DNA of 64,000 nt from Polynucleobacter sp. JS-Safj-400b-B2 (GCF_018881975.1 NZ_JACVPJ010000003.1:124001-188000), one strand, 5' to 3'; numbered from the stretch's first letter, positions 29,033 to 38,740 are shown. The notes: generated by a model from the sequence alone, not told the origin. A program made the numbers and translations.

Positions 29033-29932
29033 ATGTCCTCTAAAATAAACCTTTTTTTGAAATTTCCAATAGCTCAATTAGTCTTGGCGACATTCTTTAC
29101 TTTATCTTTTAGGGTGCAGGCAAGCGCCGTCGAATTTGATGCAGACAATATCCATGTCATTATTTCAAAGGCAGACACAATTTGGATTCCCGATCCTGCG
29201 AAATCAAATGCCTCCCTAATGTATATCGCGCAAAAACAGAAATTGAAGTGTCTTTCTCTGCGCTCGATAGGGCGCTTTTCGGTGACCGATCAATTACTTG
29301 ACGATGTTAAAAAGTCACTTGGCAAAGAAGGCGTCAAAGAGTGCTCGTTTCTTGGGGCTCAAATTCCACGTTTTCTGCAAAAATTTAAATCTTATGATTC
29401 AAGCGAGATTGCCAGCCAAATTAACAATAATTCAGCTCAATTCAAAGCGCTTGTAATTGAGCAGGGAAATCCAGCGGAACTGCCTTTGAAATATGAATCG
29501 AAAGATGACTCCAACATTGGGGGAGTCATCGCTGGAGTTGCTACCGCGGTAGGTGAAATTGCGTTAGCAAAGTCGCTTGGGTCATCAACGCTCGGCGCAA
29601 CTAGCGGAGTTATTGGCAGTGGTTCACCTATGAATATTGCAAACAAGGAAATTACAGATAAATTAGATGCAACAAGCCTTAGACTAGTGGGCCTATATCC
29701 GGTTAATTTTAATTTTTTGGGATATGAGCGTATTGATGCCTATGCATACGGACAAAATACCATTCTTATTGCATACAAGAAGGGTGCTGCCGAATCCAAT
29801 TCTGCCGGAGCTCTCACAAAAGCAATAATCACTGCTGATTCGTTTAATGAATCCATTGAAGATATTAAAAAGGCTAGATTGGAAGACTACCGATTAAGGC
29901 AGTCTATCTGGGATAGCAATCAATCGAAATAA
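29033..29932 (+). CDS. Hypothetical exported protein
   Basis: About 299 residues from the ATG at 29033; an upstream in-frame ATG at 28979 overlaps the Sel1 stop but adds residues ahead of the signal peptide (FPIAQLVLATFFTLSFRVQASA). I do not recognise the family. A mid-protein glycine/alanine-rich hydrophobic stretch (GGVIAGVATAVGEIALAKSL, near residue 165) could cross or insert in a membrane. The N-terminal half has two cysteines that might pair. It follows the Sel1 gene and may act with it at the cell surface. Confidence 0.6.
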   Translation: MSSKINLFLKFPIAQLVLATFFTLSFRVQASAVEFDADNIHVIISKADTIWIPDPAKSNASLMYIAQKQKLKCLSLRSIGRFSVTDQLLDDVKKSLGKEGVKECSFLGAQIPRFLQKFKSYDSSEIASQINNNSAQFKALVIEQGNPAELPLKYESKDDSNIGGVIAGVATAVGEIALAKSLGSSTLGATSGVIGSGSPMNIANKEITDKLDATSLRLVGLYPVNFNFLGYERIDAYAYGQNTILIAYKKGAAESNSAGALTKAIITADSFNESIEDIKKARLEDYRLRQSIWDSNQSK

Positions 29933-30066
29933 TTCGGACTCAATTTTTACAATAAGATGACAAAATTATTAACAATCGAGATGAACAGTGAACCATTTTC
30001 TCGATTGTCAAAGTTTTATGATTTAACCACCTCGTATTGTTAATGGCGCACTTCATTGAAGTTTCG

Positions 30067-31731
30067 CTAAAGCCATTGCCGCAATTTCCCGTATGCAATT
30101 AAGAGAGAGTCAATTACTTTATTGACCCAACCAAAGTCGGATGCGCCGCCAATGTAGCCCTCCAAGGCAATATTCAAATTTGGTTGGTAGCTGTCCTTAA
30201 ACCTTCTCTTTGCCTCTAGCGAAACCGCATAAGCAGGCTCATCCTCAACCACAATGAAATGCCTGTGAAATATCGACCAAGTGATTAAAAATACTGCAGC
30301 GCGCCTTACCCTCTGCTTACCATCAGCCCCTTGTACAAATAATTGACTATGAATCTCACCATATTCATTTGAGATGATTGGCACGGGCACTGTCCAAGCG
30401 CATGTTTTATCATGGGTAAGGACGCTGATATCGTATTTATCTGGGGACTTTCCAAGCTCCCGAATAGCTTCTAGCAAAAACTCGGGCGGCTCTTGTTTTG
30501 CTAAATGATTGGGATCCTCATTAAGACCTAGATCAATAGGCCTAATTCGCTGGGCGGATCCAGCATCGCCCACGGCGCCTTGAGTAATCGACTGAATCAC
30601 CTGACTGGCGCTCACATAATGAACTTGCTGCCTTTTTGGGGAATTGCCTCTATATACATATTTGCGCCTCAAGTCTGGAAAACGAGGTGCAGTATCAAAA
30701 AGCTGACTCTTGCCAGCCAAGGGCCCAGCATCCTTTTCAACTAAATCAACCCCCTTGGCAGCTTTTGCTCCTATACGGCGCGTAGGAATACCCTGGCTAC
30801 CAGCCTGATCAGGGCTAACAGGTTCATAAGCCACTGTCTGCATGTTGTAGCGCATCTGCTTAAATGGAAAAGGGTGACTGCAGGAGTGAATGCTATGAAC
30901 AATAAATGTTTGCTTTGCCACATCACCCAATGAAAGCCATTGCCCTGAAACCTGCAACGTGGTTTTCCCCTCAAATGGGAAGGCTGTTTGAATATGGCAT
31001 GTCTGTCCCGATCTTGATTTATCGAGCATTGAAGCGCCAATCCTTACTGCGCTTTTCCACGCTACCGGATCCCTGCAAAACCTTCCAATATCGGCTGCAG
31101 AGCGCCCAGAAACCCCATTGGCCAGATCAATAGTTAAACGACCAAGTTTTGGCTCATAGACGGGATTGGAATAAAGAGAATTTCTGGTTAGGGGTGGTAA
31201 AAATAGCTGGGTAAAGAACTTGCTAGATGAGCCAAAGTAAAACCGAGCAATTTCTATGCAAGGAATAATTAGCCTCTTACCTGCAGGGAGCTCAACACAG
31301 ATGCAATGAGAGTGGGTAGAGACCATATGCCAAGGGTACTCAGCCACGGGCAATAGGAAGCTGCCATCCTCTAAGCTAAACCCAGCCTTAATGCATTTAG
31401 CCGTCTTGGCATTGATTTCGATATCTGCAAACTGCTCCAGGTCATCTTTGGCTCGCTTTAGCAAATAGCCATCTTGCCAAATATCGCCAATATGCAAGGA
31501 AGGGAGAATGCCTACAGAAACCCAAGCCGACTTTTGGAAGGACCCCGCAGCATCTTGAGCCGAAAGAGTGTTTTTAACTGCAGTTAGATGAACCAATACG
31601 GAAGGTTGTCTTCTTCTGATCATTCGATTTGGAAAGGCTACCTCCCCAAACCAGCTAATACGCCATTTAGTTTTACCCTTTGGAAAGGCTAAAACATGTA
31701 GTAAGTTATTGTTATTGCTAGGAATATTCAA
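30067..31731 (-). CDS. tnsE: TnsE-like protein of element 1
   Basis: 554 residues, close to the 538 of Tn7 TnsE. It shares blocks with the protein at 47344: WRISWFGE near the start, the IIPCIEIARFYFGSSSKFF segment near residue 165, an FPFEGKTTLQVSGQWLSLGD block near 255, and an RRAAVFLITWSIFHRHFIVV block near 465. From memory, Tn7 TnsE has comparable blocks (an IPQLELAR segment and a C-terminal all-beta core), so I call it TnsE-like. TnsE directs Tn7 to replicating plasmids through the sliding clamp. In the un-nested element its start is about 74 bp from the right end, facing inward. Confidence 0.6.
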   Translation of the reverse strand: MNIPSNNNNLLHVLAFPKGKTKWRISWFGEVAFPNRMIRRRQPSVLVHLTAVKNTLSAQDAAGSFQKSAWVSVGILPSLHIGDIWQDGYLLKRAKDDLEQFADIEINAKTAKCIKAGFSLEDGSFLLPVAEYPWHMVSTHSHCICVELPAGKRLIIPCIEIARFYFGSSSKFFTQLFLPPLTRNSLYSNPVYEPKLGRLTIDLANGVSGRSAADIGRFCRDPVAWKSAVRIGASMLDKSRSGQTCHIQTAFPFEGKTTLQVSGQWLSLGDVAKQTFIVHSIHSCSHPFPFKQMRYNMQTVAYEPVSPDQAGSQGIPTRRIGAKAAKGVDLVEKDAGPLAGKSQLFDTAPRFPDLRRKYVYRGNSPKRQQVHYVSASQVIQSITQGAVGDAGSAQRIRPIDLGLNEDPNHLAKQEPPEFLLEAIRELGKSPDKYDISVLTHDKTCAWTVPVPIISNEYGEIHSQLFVQGADGKQRVRRAAVFLITWSIFHRHFIVVEDEPAYAVSLEAKRRFKDSYQPNLNIALEGYIGGASDFGWVNKVIDSLLIAYGKLRQWL

Positions 31732-31778
31732 AATAAGAAATTTATCTCACTATTGAATATTCGCATTAACTATTAAAT
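31732..31778. repeat. Right end of element 1, inner part, split by element 2
   Basis: Holds TCGCATTAACT at 31761-31771, the inverse of the left-end sites, and stops at the TAAAT duplication (31774-31778) where element 2 begins. The outer 32 bp of this end lie at 55811-55842 and hold a second site, TCGCAATAACT, at 55818-55828. Once rejoined, the two sites are 20 bp apart. Confidence 0.8.
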
Positions 31779-31894
31779 TGTGAATTCCAAAGGTAATTTC
31801 TTATGTACAAACAGATGTCTCCATTTTTACAGCGTTATTTTGTAATTAATACAGTGGTAATTTGTAATCAGATTATGAAATACAGAGTTATTTT
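31779..31894. repeat. Left end of element 2
   Basis: Starts TGTGAATTCCAAAGGTAATT and contains two putative TnsB sites, TACAGCGTTATTTT (31828-31841) and TACAGAGTTATTTT (31881-31894). A GGTAATTT copy also lies near 31855. The 300 bp that follow up to 32120 hold no gene that I can support. Confidence 0.85.
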
Positions 31895-32119
31895 CGAACA
31901 TATTTTTATCACAAATTTTCTGCCAATTACTTTAGTAGCGATTCAACCAAGTAATTCAAGCAGACTTCGCATTAAAACCTCAACGTAGACTCCACGAATA
32001 AGCTCACCCCCGAGTGACAGTAAAACCACCCCTGGTTTTAGCAATCACTAACCATGCATGGAGTCAAATATGATTAGAAAAATAATCCTTGCCCATCGGT
32101 TAGATTCTTACCCATTCTA

Positions 32120-32182
32120 AGTGAATTCCAGAGGTAATTTCTGATGAACAAACAGATGTCTCCATTTTTACGGCATTATTTT
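32120..32182. repeat. Degenerate second copy of the element 2 left end
   Basis: A direct repeat of 31779-31841 with about 90 percent identity by eye: it reads AGTGAATTCCAGAGGTAATT and then shares ACAAACAGATGTCTCCATTT, ending TACGGCATTATTTT. The terminal T of TGT is replaced by A, which should inactivate it. It looks like the remnant of an earlier, related insertion inside the present element. Confidence 0.75.
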
Positions 32183-32243
32183 ACAGTCAGAGCAAAAATT
32201 ACAGTCTTATTCTCTTAAGCTTTATGAGCTATTGCCAAGAAGC

Positions 32244-33176
32244 TTATAAACTATTCCAGAGATTTTCAATAACGTCATATCTCACCCTGGAAATACCTTG
32301 GGGCTGAGAGCCACCATCCTTTGCGCCAGACCCCAAATCACGGATCAATCTAATTTCTAAATCCACTTCCAAGGTGCACCCTGATTCAGGGAGAACTCTG
32401 ACCACCAAACCCTCGGCGACCTCTTTTTTCACGGAGCTCTCTGGCAAAAATGCATACCCATGTCCTGCCAACATCATTGACTTTAGGCCCTCTGCCATAT
32501 CCGTCTCATAAATCTTTTTAAAGTTAATGCCCATTCCAGATTTGGCAACAATATGGTCAGCAATTTTTCCTAAATACGCGTTTGCTCCATACGATAAAAA
32601 TGGAACTTCTAATTTGGGGTGGGGCCGAAAACTTTCATGCATACTTTTAAGGCCATACAAAGAGAAATATTCAACTCCTAAAAGCTTTGAAGGGTACTGA
32701 GCTGAATCAATTCTTAATGGCGAACTTGGGTGGCTATAGGCCACCAACAAATCTGACCCGCCATTAATCAACGTCATAACAGCATCATGAACATTGAGTG
32801 CCTTTAATCGATAGGTCGTTCCTCCTAAATATTTTGAGGCTGTCTTAATCCATTCTGGAAAGAAGGTGAGGGAAAGATTATGCGGCACAGCAAAATCAAT
32901 GACCAAGCCTGCTGTCGAAACTCCACCCGACAGTACAGCCCTGGTCTCAGATACATTTTCGATCAAGGCAAGCGCCTGTTCATAAAAATATAAGCCGGCA
33001 GGCGTTAGCTCCATAGGAAAACAGGATCGATCTATCAAGGGTGTTCCAGCCCATAATTCTAGAGATTTAATCCGCCTAGAAAATGCAGGTTGAGTGACAT
33101 TGCGCAAATCAGCGGCTTTGCTAAAATTTTTGATTTGCGCTAGTAAGACGAAATCCTCAAGCCACTTAAGTTCCAT
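32244..33176 (-). CDS. LysR-family transcriptional regulator
   Basis: 310 residues. The N-terminal winged helix is typical of LysR (WLEDFVLLAQIKNFSKAADL, then TQPAFSRRIKSLE), followed by a two-lobed ligand-binding domain. It is the last gene of the minus-strand gdhA-gltIJKL group, 4 bp after gltL, so it is very likely the regulator of that operon with an amino acid or 2-oxoglutarate as co-inducer. A fitting operator lies upstream of gdhA at 37776-37796. Confidence 0.9.
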   Translation of the reverse strand: MELKWLEDFVLLAQIKNFSKAADLRNVTQPAFSRRIKSLELWAGTPLIDRSCFPMELTPAGLYFYEQALALIENVSETRAVLSGGVSTAGLVIDFAVPHNLSLTFFPEWIKTASKYLGGTTYRLKALNVHDAVMTLINGGSDLLVAYSHPSSPLRIDSAQYPSKLLGVEYFSLYGLKSMHESFRPHPKLEVPFLSYGANAYLGKIADHIVAKSGMGINFKKIYETDMAEGLKSMMLAGHGYAFLPESSVKKEVAEGLVVRVLPESGCTLEVDLEIRLIRDLGSGAKDGGSQPQGISRVRYDVIENLWNSL

Positions 33177-33180
33177 AGAA

Positions 33181-33915
33181 TTAGTGATCTAAAATTTTAG
33201 ACAAGAAATCTTTTGCGCGCGGAGAACGGGCATCAGGATTGCCAAAGAATTCATCCTTACTGCAATCCTCAATGATTTTTCCCTGATCCATGAAGATGAC
33301 GCGATTGCTGACTTTACGAGCAAAGCCCATTTCATGAGTCACGCAACACATTGTCATACCCTCATGGGCGAGCTTCACCATCACATCCAAGACCTCACCA
33401 ACCATTTCTGGGTCTAAGGCGGAAGTTGGCTCATCAAACAACATCACGATAGGGTCCATACTCAAGGCGCGCGCAATGGCGACCCGCTGCTGTTGACCAC
33501 CAGAGAGCTGCCCAGGGAACTTATCCTTTTGAGCCATCAGACCAACGCGCTCTAAATACTTGAGTCCATGCTCTTTTGCTTCGTGAGCAGATCTACCAAG
33601 CACCTTCATTTGGGCAAGCGTTAGGTTCTCAGTAATACTTAAGTGTGGGAAAAGCTCAAAGTGCTGGAATACCATCCCCACTCTAGCTCTGAGCTTTGGC
33701 AAATTGGTTTTCGGGTCATGCAAGCGGATGCCATCAACCGAGATCTCTCCAGCTTGAAATGGCTCAAGGGCATTAATCGTTTTGATCAGCGTCGATTTTC
33801 CAGAACCGGATGGTCCACAAATCACCACTACCTCGCCTTTTTGGATCGATGTAGAGCAATCCGTTAGGACCTGGAAAGAGCCGTACCATTTTGAAACGTT
33901 TTGAAGTTCAATCAT
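33181..33915 (-). CDS. gltL: Glutamate/aspartate ABC transporter, ATP-binding protein
   Basis: 244-residue ABC ATPase of the polar amino acid uptake family. Walker [17 protein letters not shown], signature [17 protein letters not shown] and Walker [17 protein letters not shown] are intact. It powers uptake through GltJ and GltK. Lies between gltK and the LysR gene on the minus strand. Confidence 0.93.
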   Translation of the reverse strand: MIELQNVSKWYGSFQVLTDCSTSIQKGEVVVICGPSGSGKSTLIKTINALEPFQAGEISVDGIRLHDPKTNLPKLRARVGMVFQHFELFPHLSITENLTLAQMKVLGRSAHEAKEHGLKYLERVGLMAQKDKFPGQLSGGQQQRVAIARALSMDPIVMLFDEPTSALDPEMVGEVLDVMVKLAHEGMTMCCVTHEMGFARKVSNRVIFMDQGKIIEDCSKDEFFGNPDARSPRAKDFLSKILDH

Positions 33916-33946
33916 GATGATCTATGTAATTTCGACTAAAAAGTAA

Positions 33947-34615
33947 TTAACGAATAATGGCGACTTTGGCCTGAATAATACGAACCACCTTGGAAAGCGA
34001 GAAGCAAATCACAAAGTAAGTGGCGGCAGCCAAGATGTAGGTTTCAATTGGACGACCGTAATTCTTGCCGGCAATTTCAAAGCCCTTGAGCAAGTCGTAT
34101 GCACCAATGGCATACACCAAGGAGGTATCTTGAAACAGCACAATGGTCTGGGTCATAAAGACAGGGATCATGTTTCTGAAGGCTTGTGGCAGCACAATGA
34201 AACGCATATTCTGACCGTATGTCATCCCTAATGCTTCGGCGGCATAGCCCTGACCCTTTGGCACGGATTGTATACCGGCCCGCACGATCTCAGAAAAGAA
34301 TGCCGCCTCAAATGCGATAAAGGTAATTGTTGCGGAAAGGTCAGCACCAATAGGCTTACCAATCAACATGGGTATCAATAAGAAGAACCAAAGGATGACC
34401 ATCACCAGCGGAATAGAACGCATGGTGTTGACGTAAAAGGTGGCGGGATAAACCAAAGAGGGCTTTCCAGACAAGCGCATCAATGCCAGAAAGGTGCCGA
34501 ACAAGATACCGCCGACAGTGGCAAATACCGTTAACTGAACACTGAATAACAATCCCTTAAGGATGTAGTTAGTAAAGAGTTCCCAGTTATAAAAACTTAG
34601 ATCTAAGCTCAACAT
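33947..34615 (-). CDS. gltK: Glutamate/aspartate ABC transporter, permease GltK
   Basis: 222-residue inner-membrane permease with about five membrane segments. The permease family loop is present as AEALGMTYGQNMRFIVLPQAFRNMIP, which docks onto the ATPase; the N-terminus YNWELFTNYILKGLLFSVQL is typical of GltK. It pairs with GltJ, 11 bp upstream, to form the channel. Confidence 0.92.
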   Translation of the reverse strand: MLSLDLSFYNWELFTNYILKGLLFSVQLTVFATVGGILFGTFLALMRLSGKPSLVYPATFYVNTMRSIPLVMVILWFFLLIPMLIGKPIGADLSATITFIAFEAAFFSEIVRAGIQSVPKGQGYAAEALGMTYGQNMRFIVLPQAFRNMIPVFMTQTIVLFQDTSLVYAIGAYDLLKGFEIAGKNYGRPIETYILAAATYFVICFSLSKVVRIIQAKVAIIR

Positions 34616-34626
34616 ATGGTCAACCC

Positions 34627-35415
34627 TTAATGAGCCAAGCTTGCATCATTAGATGCAATGAAGCCAGGAATACGAGTTCTCTTTTCAATGAGCGCCATCA
34701 CGCGATTGAACGCAAATGCCGAGAGCGCATACAAGAAAGTAACTGCTAGATAAATTTCAACGCCCCTGGACGTTTCTTCTTGAGCTTGCATTGCAAACAA
34801 TGTGAGCTCAGGAACAGATACGGCAAAGGCAACTGATGAGTTCTTAATCAGATTCATGCTCTCAGAAGTGAGTGGTGGAATCACAATACGCAGCGCCGTC
34901 GGAAGGATGACGTAACGATAGCTTTGAGCGGTAGTAAGGCCCAGGGCAGTCGCAGCAGCTCTTTGGCCGCTAGGAAGCGCCTGAATACCTGCCCTTACCT
35001 GCTCGGCAATCCGCGCTGAGGTGAAAAATCCCAAGGCAATACTCACCAACCAATAGGATGGCAATGCTTTGAGAGGTAAAACAAACGCGGGGATGACGTG
35101 GTACCAAAGGAATACCTGAACCAGAATGGGAATGTTTCTGAACAACTCAACCCAAGCGGTGGAAATTCTAACCAACCAACGATTTAAGGAGCCGGTATCT
35201 GGCAAGGTACGCAAGGTACCCATTACCGCCCCCAGAATTAAGGCAAGCATTAAACCAAGGCCAGCGACGGCCAAGGTCCAGCCCCAGGCCTTCATCAACC
35301 AATCGAGATAACTTGGATCACTATTTTGAGCAAGGCCAAAAATAGCGGAGAAGCAGTGATCTACTACTTCTTCATCCAAGGTGTTCTTACAAAAAACACC
35401 TAAATCTAATGCCAT
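34627..35415 (-). CDS. gltJ: Glutamate/aspartate ABC transporter, permease GltJ
   Basis: 262-residue inner-membrane permease. After an N-terminal extension (FGLAQNSDPSYLDWLMKAWG) come several membrane helices and the docking loop AATALGLTTAQSYRYVILPTA. The N-terminal extension distinguishes GltJ from GltK in this family. It lies between gltI and gltK in the same orientation. Confidence 0.92.
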   Translation of the reverse strand: MALDLGVFCKNTLDEEVVDHCFSAIFGLAQNSDPSYLDWLMKAWGWTLAVAGLGLMLALILGAVMGTLRTLPDTGSLNRWLVRISTAWVELFRNIPILVQVFLWYHVIPAFVLPLKALPSYWLVSIALGFFTSARIAEQVRAGIQALPSGQRAAATALGLTTAQSYRYVILPTALRIVIPPLTSESMNLIKNSSVAFAVSVPELTLFAMQAQEETSRGVEIYLAVTFLYALSAFAFNRVMALIEKRTRIPGFIASNDASLAH

Positions 35416-35438
35416 AGCTTTAACCCGTCTTTAGTGAA

Positions 35439-36353
35439 TTATTTCTTTTGATAGTCTTCAGCTGGCTTGTCATTGAGATTGGCCCAAGCATTTTTAGTTG
35501 CTGGTGACAACTCAAGACCTACGACGATATTCTTCGGTGGAATTGGCTTCAAGAACCACTTATCCCACAACTTAGGCATATTGCCATTTGCAACAATCTT
35601 AGCGATTGCAGCATTTACAGCAGCCTTGAACTCAGGATCATTTTTTGGAACCATGATCGCGATTGGCTCGGTACTGAGAACCTCACCAACAATTTTGAAA
35701 TCTTTAGGATTCTTAGAATTGGCGATGTTGCCTGCCAAAATTGAGCCATCCATTACGAATGCATCTGCACGACCTGATTCAAGCAGCAGGAAGCTATCAG
35801 CATGGTCCTTGCCAAATACTTCGTCAAAGTTCACGCCATTTGCTTTTTCATGCTTACGCAACAACTGAACAGAGGTGGTTCCGGTTGTGGTTGCAACTTT
35901 CTTGCCATTTAAATCAGCAATTGATTTGATTCCAGAGTTTGCTTTAACGGCAATACGCACCTCCTCTACGTAGAGGGTATTAGCAAAGCCAACATCTTTA
36001 GCGCGGTTAACGTTGTTCGTTGTTGTGCCGCACTCAATATCGACGGTTCCGTTTTGAACCAAAGGAACACGATTTTGTGAAGTCACTGGTTGATAGTTGA
36101 TGCGCAATGTATTAACGCCCAGCTTATCTTTAATATCAGCAAGAATCATGCGGCAAATTTCAACGTGGTAACCATCAAAACGACTATCGCCAGTGGTGTA
36201 TGACATGGGAATAGATGACTCACGAACACCCATCGTTACTGCACCAGTGGATTTAATTTTGTCCAAAGTGGCGCTTTGAGCCCAAGTATTAACACAACCA
36301 AACACTAGAGCGCCACAGACAAGTAAACGCAACTTTAAATACCCCATTTTCAT
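35439..36353 (-). CDS. gltI: Glutamate/aspartate ABC transporter, periplasmic binding protein
   Basis: 304 residues with a signal peptide (LRLLVCGALVFGCVNTWAQS) and a type II solute-binding fold. Ligand-binding features include VRESSIPMSYTTGDSRFDGY and ATTTGTTSVQLLRKHEKANG, as in GltI/DEBP proteins. It captures glutamate and aspartate for GltJKL. It sits 24 bp upstream of gltJ and 48 bp downstream of gdhA, so uptake and glutamate oxidation are expressed together. Confidence 0.92.
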   Translation of the reverse strand: MKMGYLKLRLLVCGALVFGCVNTWAQSATLDKIKSTGAVTMGVRESSIPMSYTTGDSRFDGYHVEICRMILADIKDKLGVNTLRINYQPVTSQNRVPLVQNGTVDIECGTTTNNVNRAKDVGFANTLYVEEVRIAVKANSGIKSIADLNGKKVATTTGTTSVQLLRKHEKANGVNFDEVFGKDHADSFLLLESGRADAFVMDGSILAGNIANSKNPKDFKIVGEVLSTEPIAIMVPKNDPEFKAAVNAAIAKIVANGNMPKLWDKWFLKPIPPKNIVVGLELSPATKNAWANLNDKPAEDYQKK

Positions 36354-36401
36354 ACTGCCTCCGTTATTTTATTTTTTAATTTAGGTTATCAAAATTGGGG
36401 C

Positions 36402-37700
36402 TTAAGGATATAAACCCCTTAATTGTCTAGACTGCAAAATTCTAGAACAGCCAATGATGAAGGCGGCCGTTCGCAATGAGGTTCTGTTTTGAAGGCTAAC
36501 CTCCCAGATTGCATCAAACGCCTTTTTCATGAGCCTTTCTAATCGATGATTAATTTCATCCTCATCCCAAAAGTAACTATTAAAGTCTTGTACCCATTCA
36601 AAGTAGCTGACTGTAACGCCGCCCGCATTCGCCAAGACATCAGGCACTATCAATGCGCCTTTTTCTCGCAAGATGTCATCAGCCTCTGGCGTGGTCGGTC
36701 CATTAGCGCCTTCAATGATGAGCTTTGCCTTAATTGAATCTGCATTATTTTTGGTAATTTGCCTCTCTAATGCTGCTGGAATTGCAATATCACAATTCAA
36801 ACCCCAAAACTCTCCGGGCAACAAGACTTCTGCACCCCCAAAGCCCACAACACCACCCGTCTTATCAACATATGCGCCCATAGCAACAATATCAATTCCA
36901 TTCGAATTAAAAACTGCGCCCGTATGATCCATCACCGCAACGATCTGTGAACCCACTTCATGGAAGAGCTTAGCTGCAGTCCTTCCTACATTTCCAAAGC
37001 CTTGGACGATAATTTTTGCGCCTGGGATTTCTAAATTAATTTTTTTGGCAGCCTCAACACCGGCGGTAAATAAACCTCTGCCTGTTGCCTCATTACGCCC
37101 CACAGAGCCCCCAAGCGAAATAGGTTTTCCTGTAACAACCCCCGTTGTCGTTTGCCCCAGATTGACTGAGTAGGTATCCATCATCCAGGCCATAGTTTGC
37201 TCGTTGGTGTTGACATCAGGAGCTGGGATATCCCTTGATGGGCCAATGATATTGTGAATTTCGCTGGTGTATCGCCTTGTCATTCTCTCAATTTCGGCAC
37301 TTGAAAGCAGTTTAGGGTTTACTCGAATACCGCCTTTTGCACCACCAAAAGGCAGATTCATGGCCGCATTTTTAATCGACATCCACCCTGATAAAGCCAT
37401 CACCTCAGAAAGTGTCACATCTTGATGAAATCGAATGCCGCCTTTACCGGGACCTCGCGATAAATTGTGCTGCACTCGATACCCCTCAAAGTGAGCTATC
37501 TCTCCGCTATCAAGCTCAATGGGAACATCAACAATTAATACTTTTTTCGGTCGCGTTAAAGTCTCTACCCATCGACCTAGATCGCCAAGATAGGGCGTCA
37601 CCCGATCAATTTGCTCAAGATACATTCCCCATGGACCCATATCCTCAGGATTGATGTAAGACAATAATCCACCCTCTCTATTTTTAAACTGTGTGTTCAA
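36402..37700 (-). CDS. gdhA: Glutamate dehydrogenase (Glu/Leu/Phe/Val family)
   Basis: 432-residue hexameric dehydrogenase interconverting glutamate and 2-oxoglutarate plus ammonium. Catalytic-lysine segment [15 protein letters not shown], substrate segment [13 protein letters not shown] and dinucleotide motif [14 protein letters not shown] are intact. The sequence is of the short, catabolic (NAD-type) class. It is the first gene of the operon and, together with GltIJKL, would let the host use glutamate as carbon and nitrogen source. Being cargo of a transposon it is probably an extra copy. Confidence 0.93.
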   Translation of the reverse strand: MNTQFKNREGGLLSYINPEDMGPWGMYLEQIDRVTPYLGDLGRWVETLTRPKKVLIVDVPIELDSGEIAHFEGYRVQHNLSRGPGKGGIRFHQDVTLSEVMALSGWMSIKNAAMNLPFGGAKGGIRVNPKLLSSAEIERMTRRYTSEIHNIIGPSRDIPAPDVNTNEQTMAWMMDTYSVNLGQTTTGVVTGKPISLGGSVGRNEATGRGLFTAGVEAAKKINLEIPGAKIIVQGFGNVGRTAAKLFHEVGSQIVAVMDHTGAVFNSNGIDIVAMGAYVDKTGGVVGFGGAEVLLPGEFWGLNCDIAIPAALERQITKNNADSIKAKLIIEGANGPTTPEADDILREKGALIVPDVLANAGGVTVSYFEWVQDFNSYFWDEDEINHRLERLMKKAFDAIWEVSLQNRTSLRTAAFIIGCSRILQSRQLRGLYP

Positions 37701-37775
37701 AATTGGTTCCTAACATTAACTATGTGAGAACTTTAGTGAGATAGATTTATTAAATCCAATGCCATTTGAGCATGC

Positions 37776-37796
37776 ATTATGCATAATTTGCATAAT
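37776..37796. promoter_or_regulatory. Candidate LysR operator upstream of gdhA
   Basis: A perfect inverted repeat, ATTATGC-N7-GCATAAT, 76 bp upstream of the gdhA start. It contains the T-N11-A core expected of LysR-type sites and is at the usual activator position. The regulator gene lies at the far end of the same operon (32244-33176). Confidence 0.6.
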
Positions 37797-37836
37797 GTCT
37801 CTACACATCGTATTTAAGACCATGCATTCTTGGCGC

Positions 37837-38604
37837 CTAAAGTAAAGCAAGATCAAAATAAGTTTCCAGTATTACCCCAATCTGCTTGGGACCCACCTCC
37901 CGCTTAGTAACTAAGCCATTCTGAATCGTCTTAAGACTATCGCCCAATAGAATGGTTCTACCCGCTAGGTTTTGAATAATCACCAACCGCTTTTGAACAA
38001 AGATGGCATCTGGGTGGGTAGAGTTCATGTAATTGGCGGGTGCAAAATCAATCCACTCCCAAGAATGCAAATCAAAAGCGCATTGGTTAGCCCAAGCATC
38101 ATCAACATAGGCTTTTAGGAGGTATTCGCCTGTATCTAATTTTTCGAGCATAAACACATCATGATCTTGTTTGATGGGCTTACCAATTTCAGCCAAATCC
38201 ATTGGCGCACGAATGCCATAACTGCCAAAACCCAAATCACAAAGCCAGTCCCTGCCATCAACTTTGGCAATAATGGCCATATGGGTTTTGGGGCGCTTAA
38301 CAGGGTAAAACATCGGCCTTGCCGCTACAAACTGATATTCAATGCCCAGAATTTCTAAGGCCATACCAAAAAGGCCATTGACTTCATAGCAATAACCACC
38401 TCGATTGCGATTAATAATCTTCTCGACAATCTCCTCTGGTACCAGGGAAACGACTTTTCCTGCTTGCACGTCAAGATTTTCAAATGGCACTGTCATGAGT
38501 TGGTGGCGTATAAGCCCTTTTAGGGTTTGTTCATTTGCCTTTGGCTCCTCTTCATAGCCAATACGCTCACAGTATTTTCTTAGAGAAAAGTTGTTTGCTT
38601 GCAT
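37837..38604 (-). CDS. nat: Arylamine N-acetyltransferase
   Basis: 255 residues with the NAT catalytic triad: cysteine in NRGGYCYEVN (near 72), histidine in KTHMAIIAKV (near 109) and aspartate in LCDLGFGS (near 124). The preceding VPFENLDVQAGK motif is also diagnostic. NATs transfer acetyl groups from acetyl-CoA to aromatic amines and hydrazines and can detoxify them. It is monocistronic on the minus strand, upstream of the gdhA promoter region. Confidence 0.92.
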   Translation of the reverse strand: MQANNFSLRKYCERIGYEEEPKANEQTLKGLIRHQLMTVPFENLDVQAGKVVSLVPEEIVEKIINRNRGGYCYEVNGLFGMALEILGIEYQFVAARPMFYPVKRPKTHMAIIAKVDGRDWLCDLGFGSYGIRAPMDLAEIGKPIKQDHDVFMLEKLDTGEYLLKAYVDDAWANQCAFDLHSWEWIDFAPANYMNSTHPDAIFVQKRLVIIQNLAGRTILLGDSLKTIQNGLVTKREVGPKQIGVILETYFDLALL

Positions 38605-38740
38605 ATATTTTTTTCTATAGTTAAGAAAGTGGATATCAATTGCTTAGCGTTTATGAGGGGGGGTTGGTCCATAGGGCACACAATCATCGCCAATATGCAT
38701 GCAAATCAATGTAATTCGCAATTTTTTCCGCAATGCAAGC

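Noticed and set aside
29973..30007. CAATCGAG...CTCGATTG inverted repeat between the exported-protein gene and the TnsE-like gene
   Set aside because: The 19-base loop is large and no T run follows on either strand, so I do not call a terminator.
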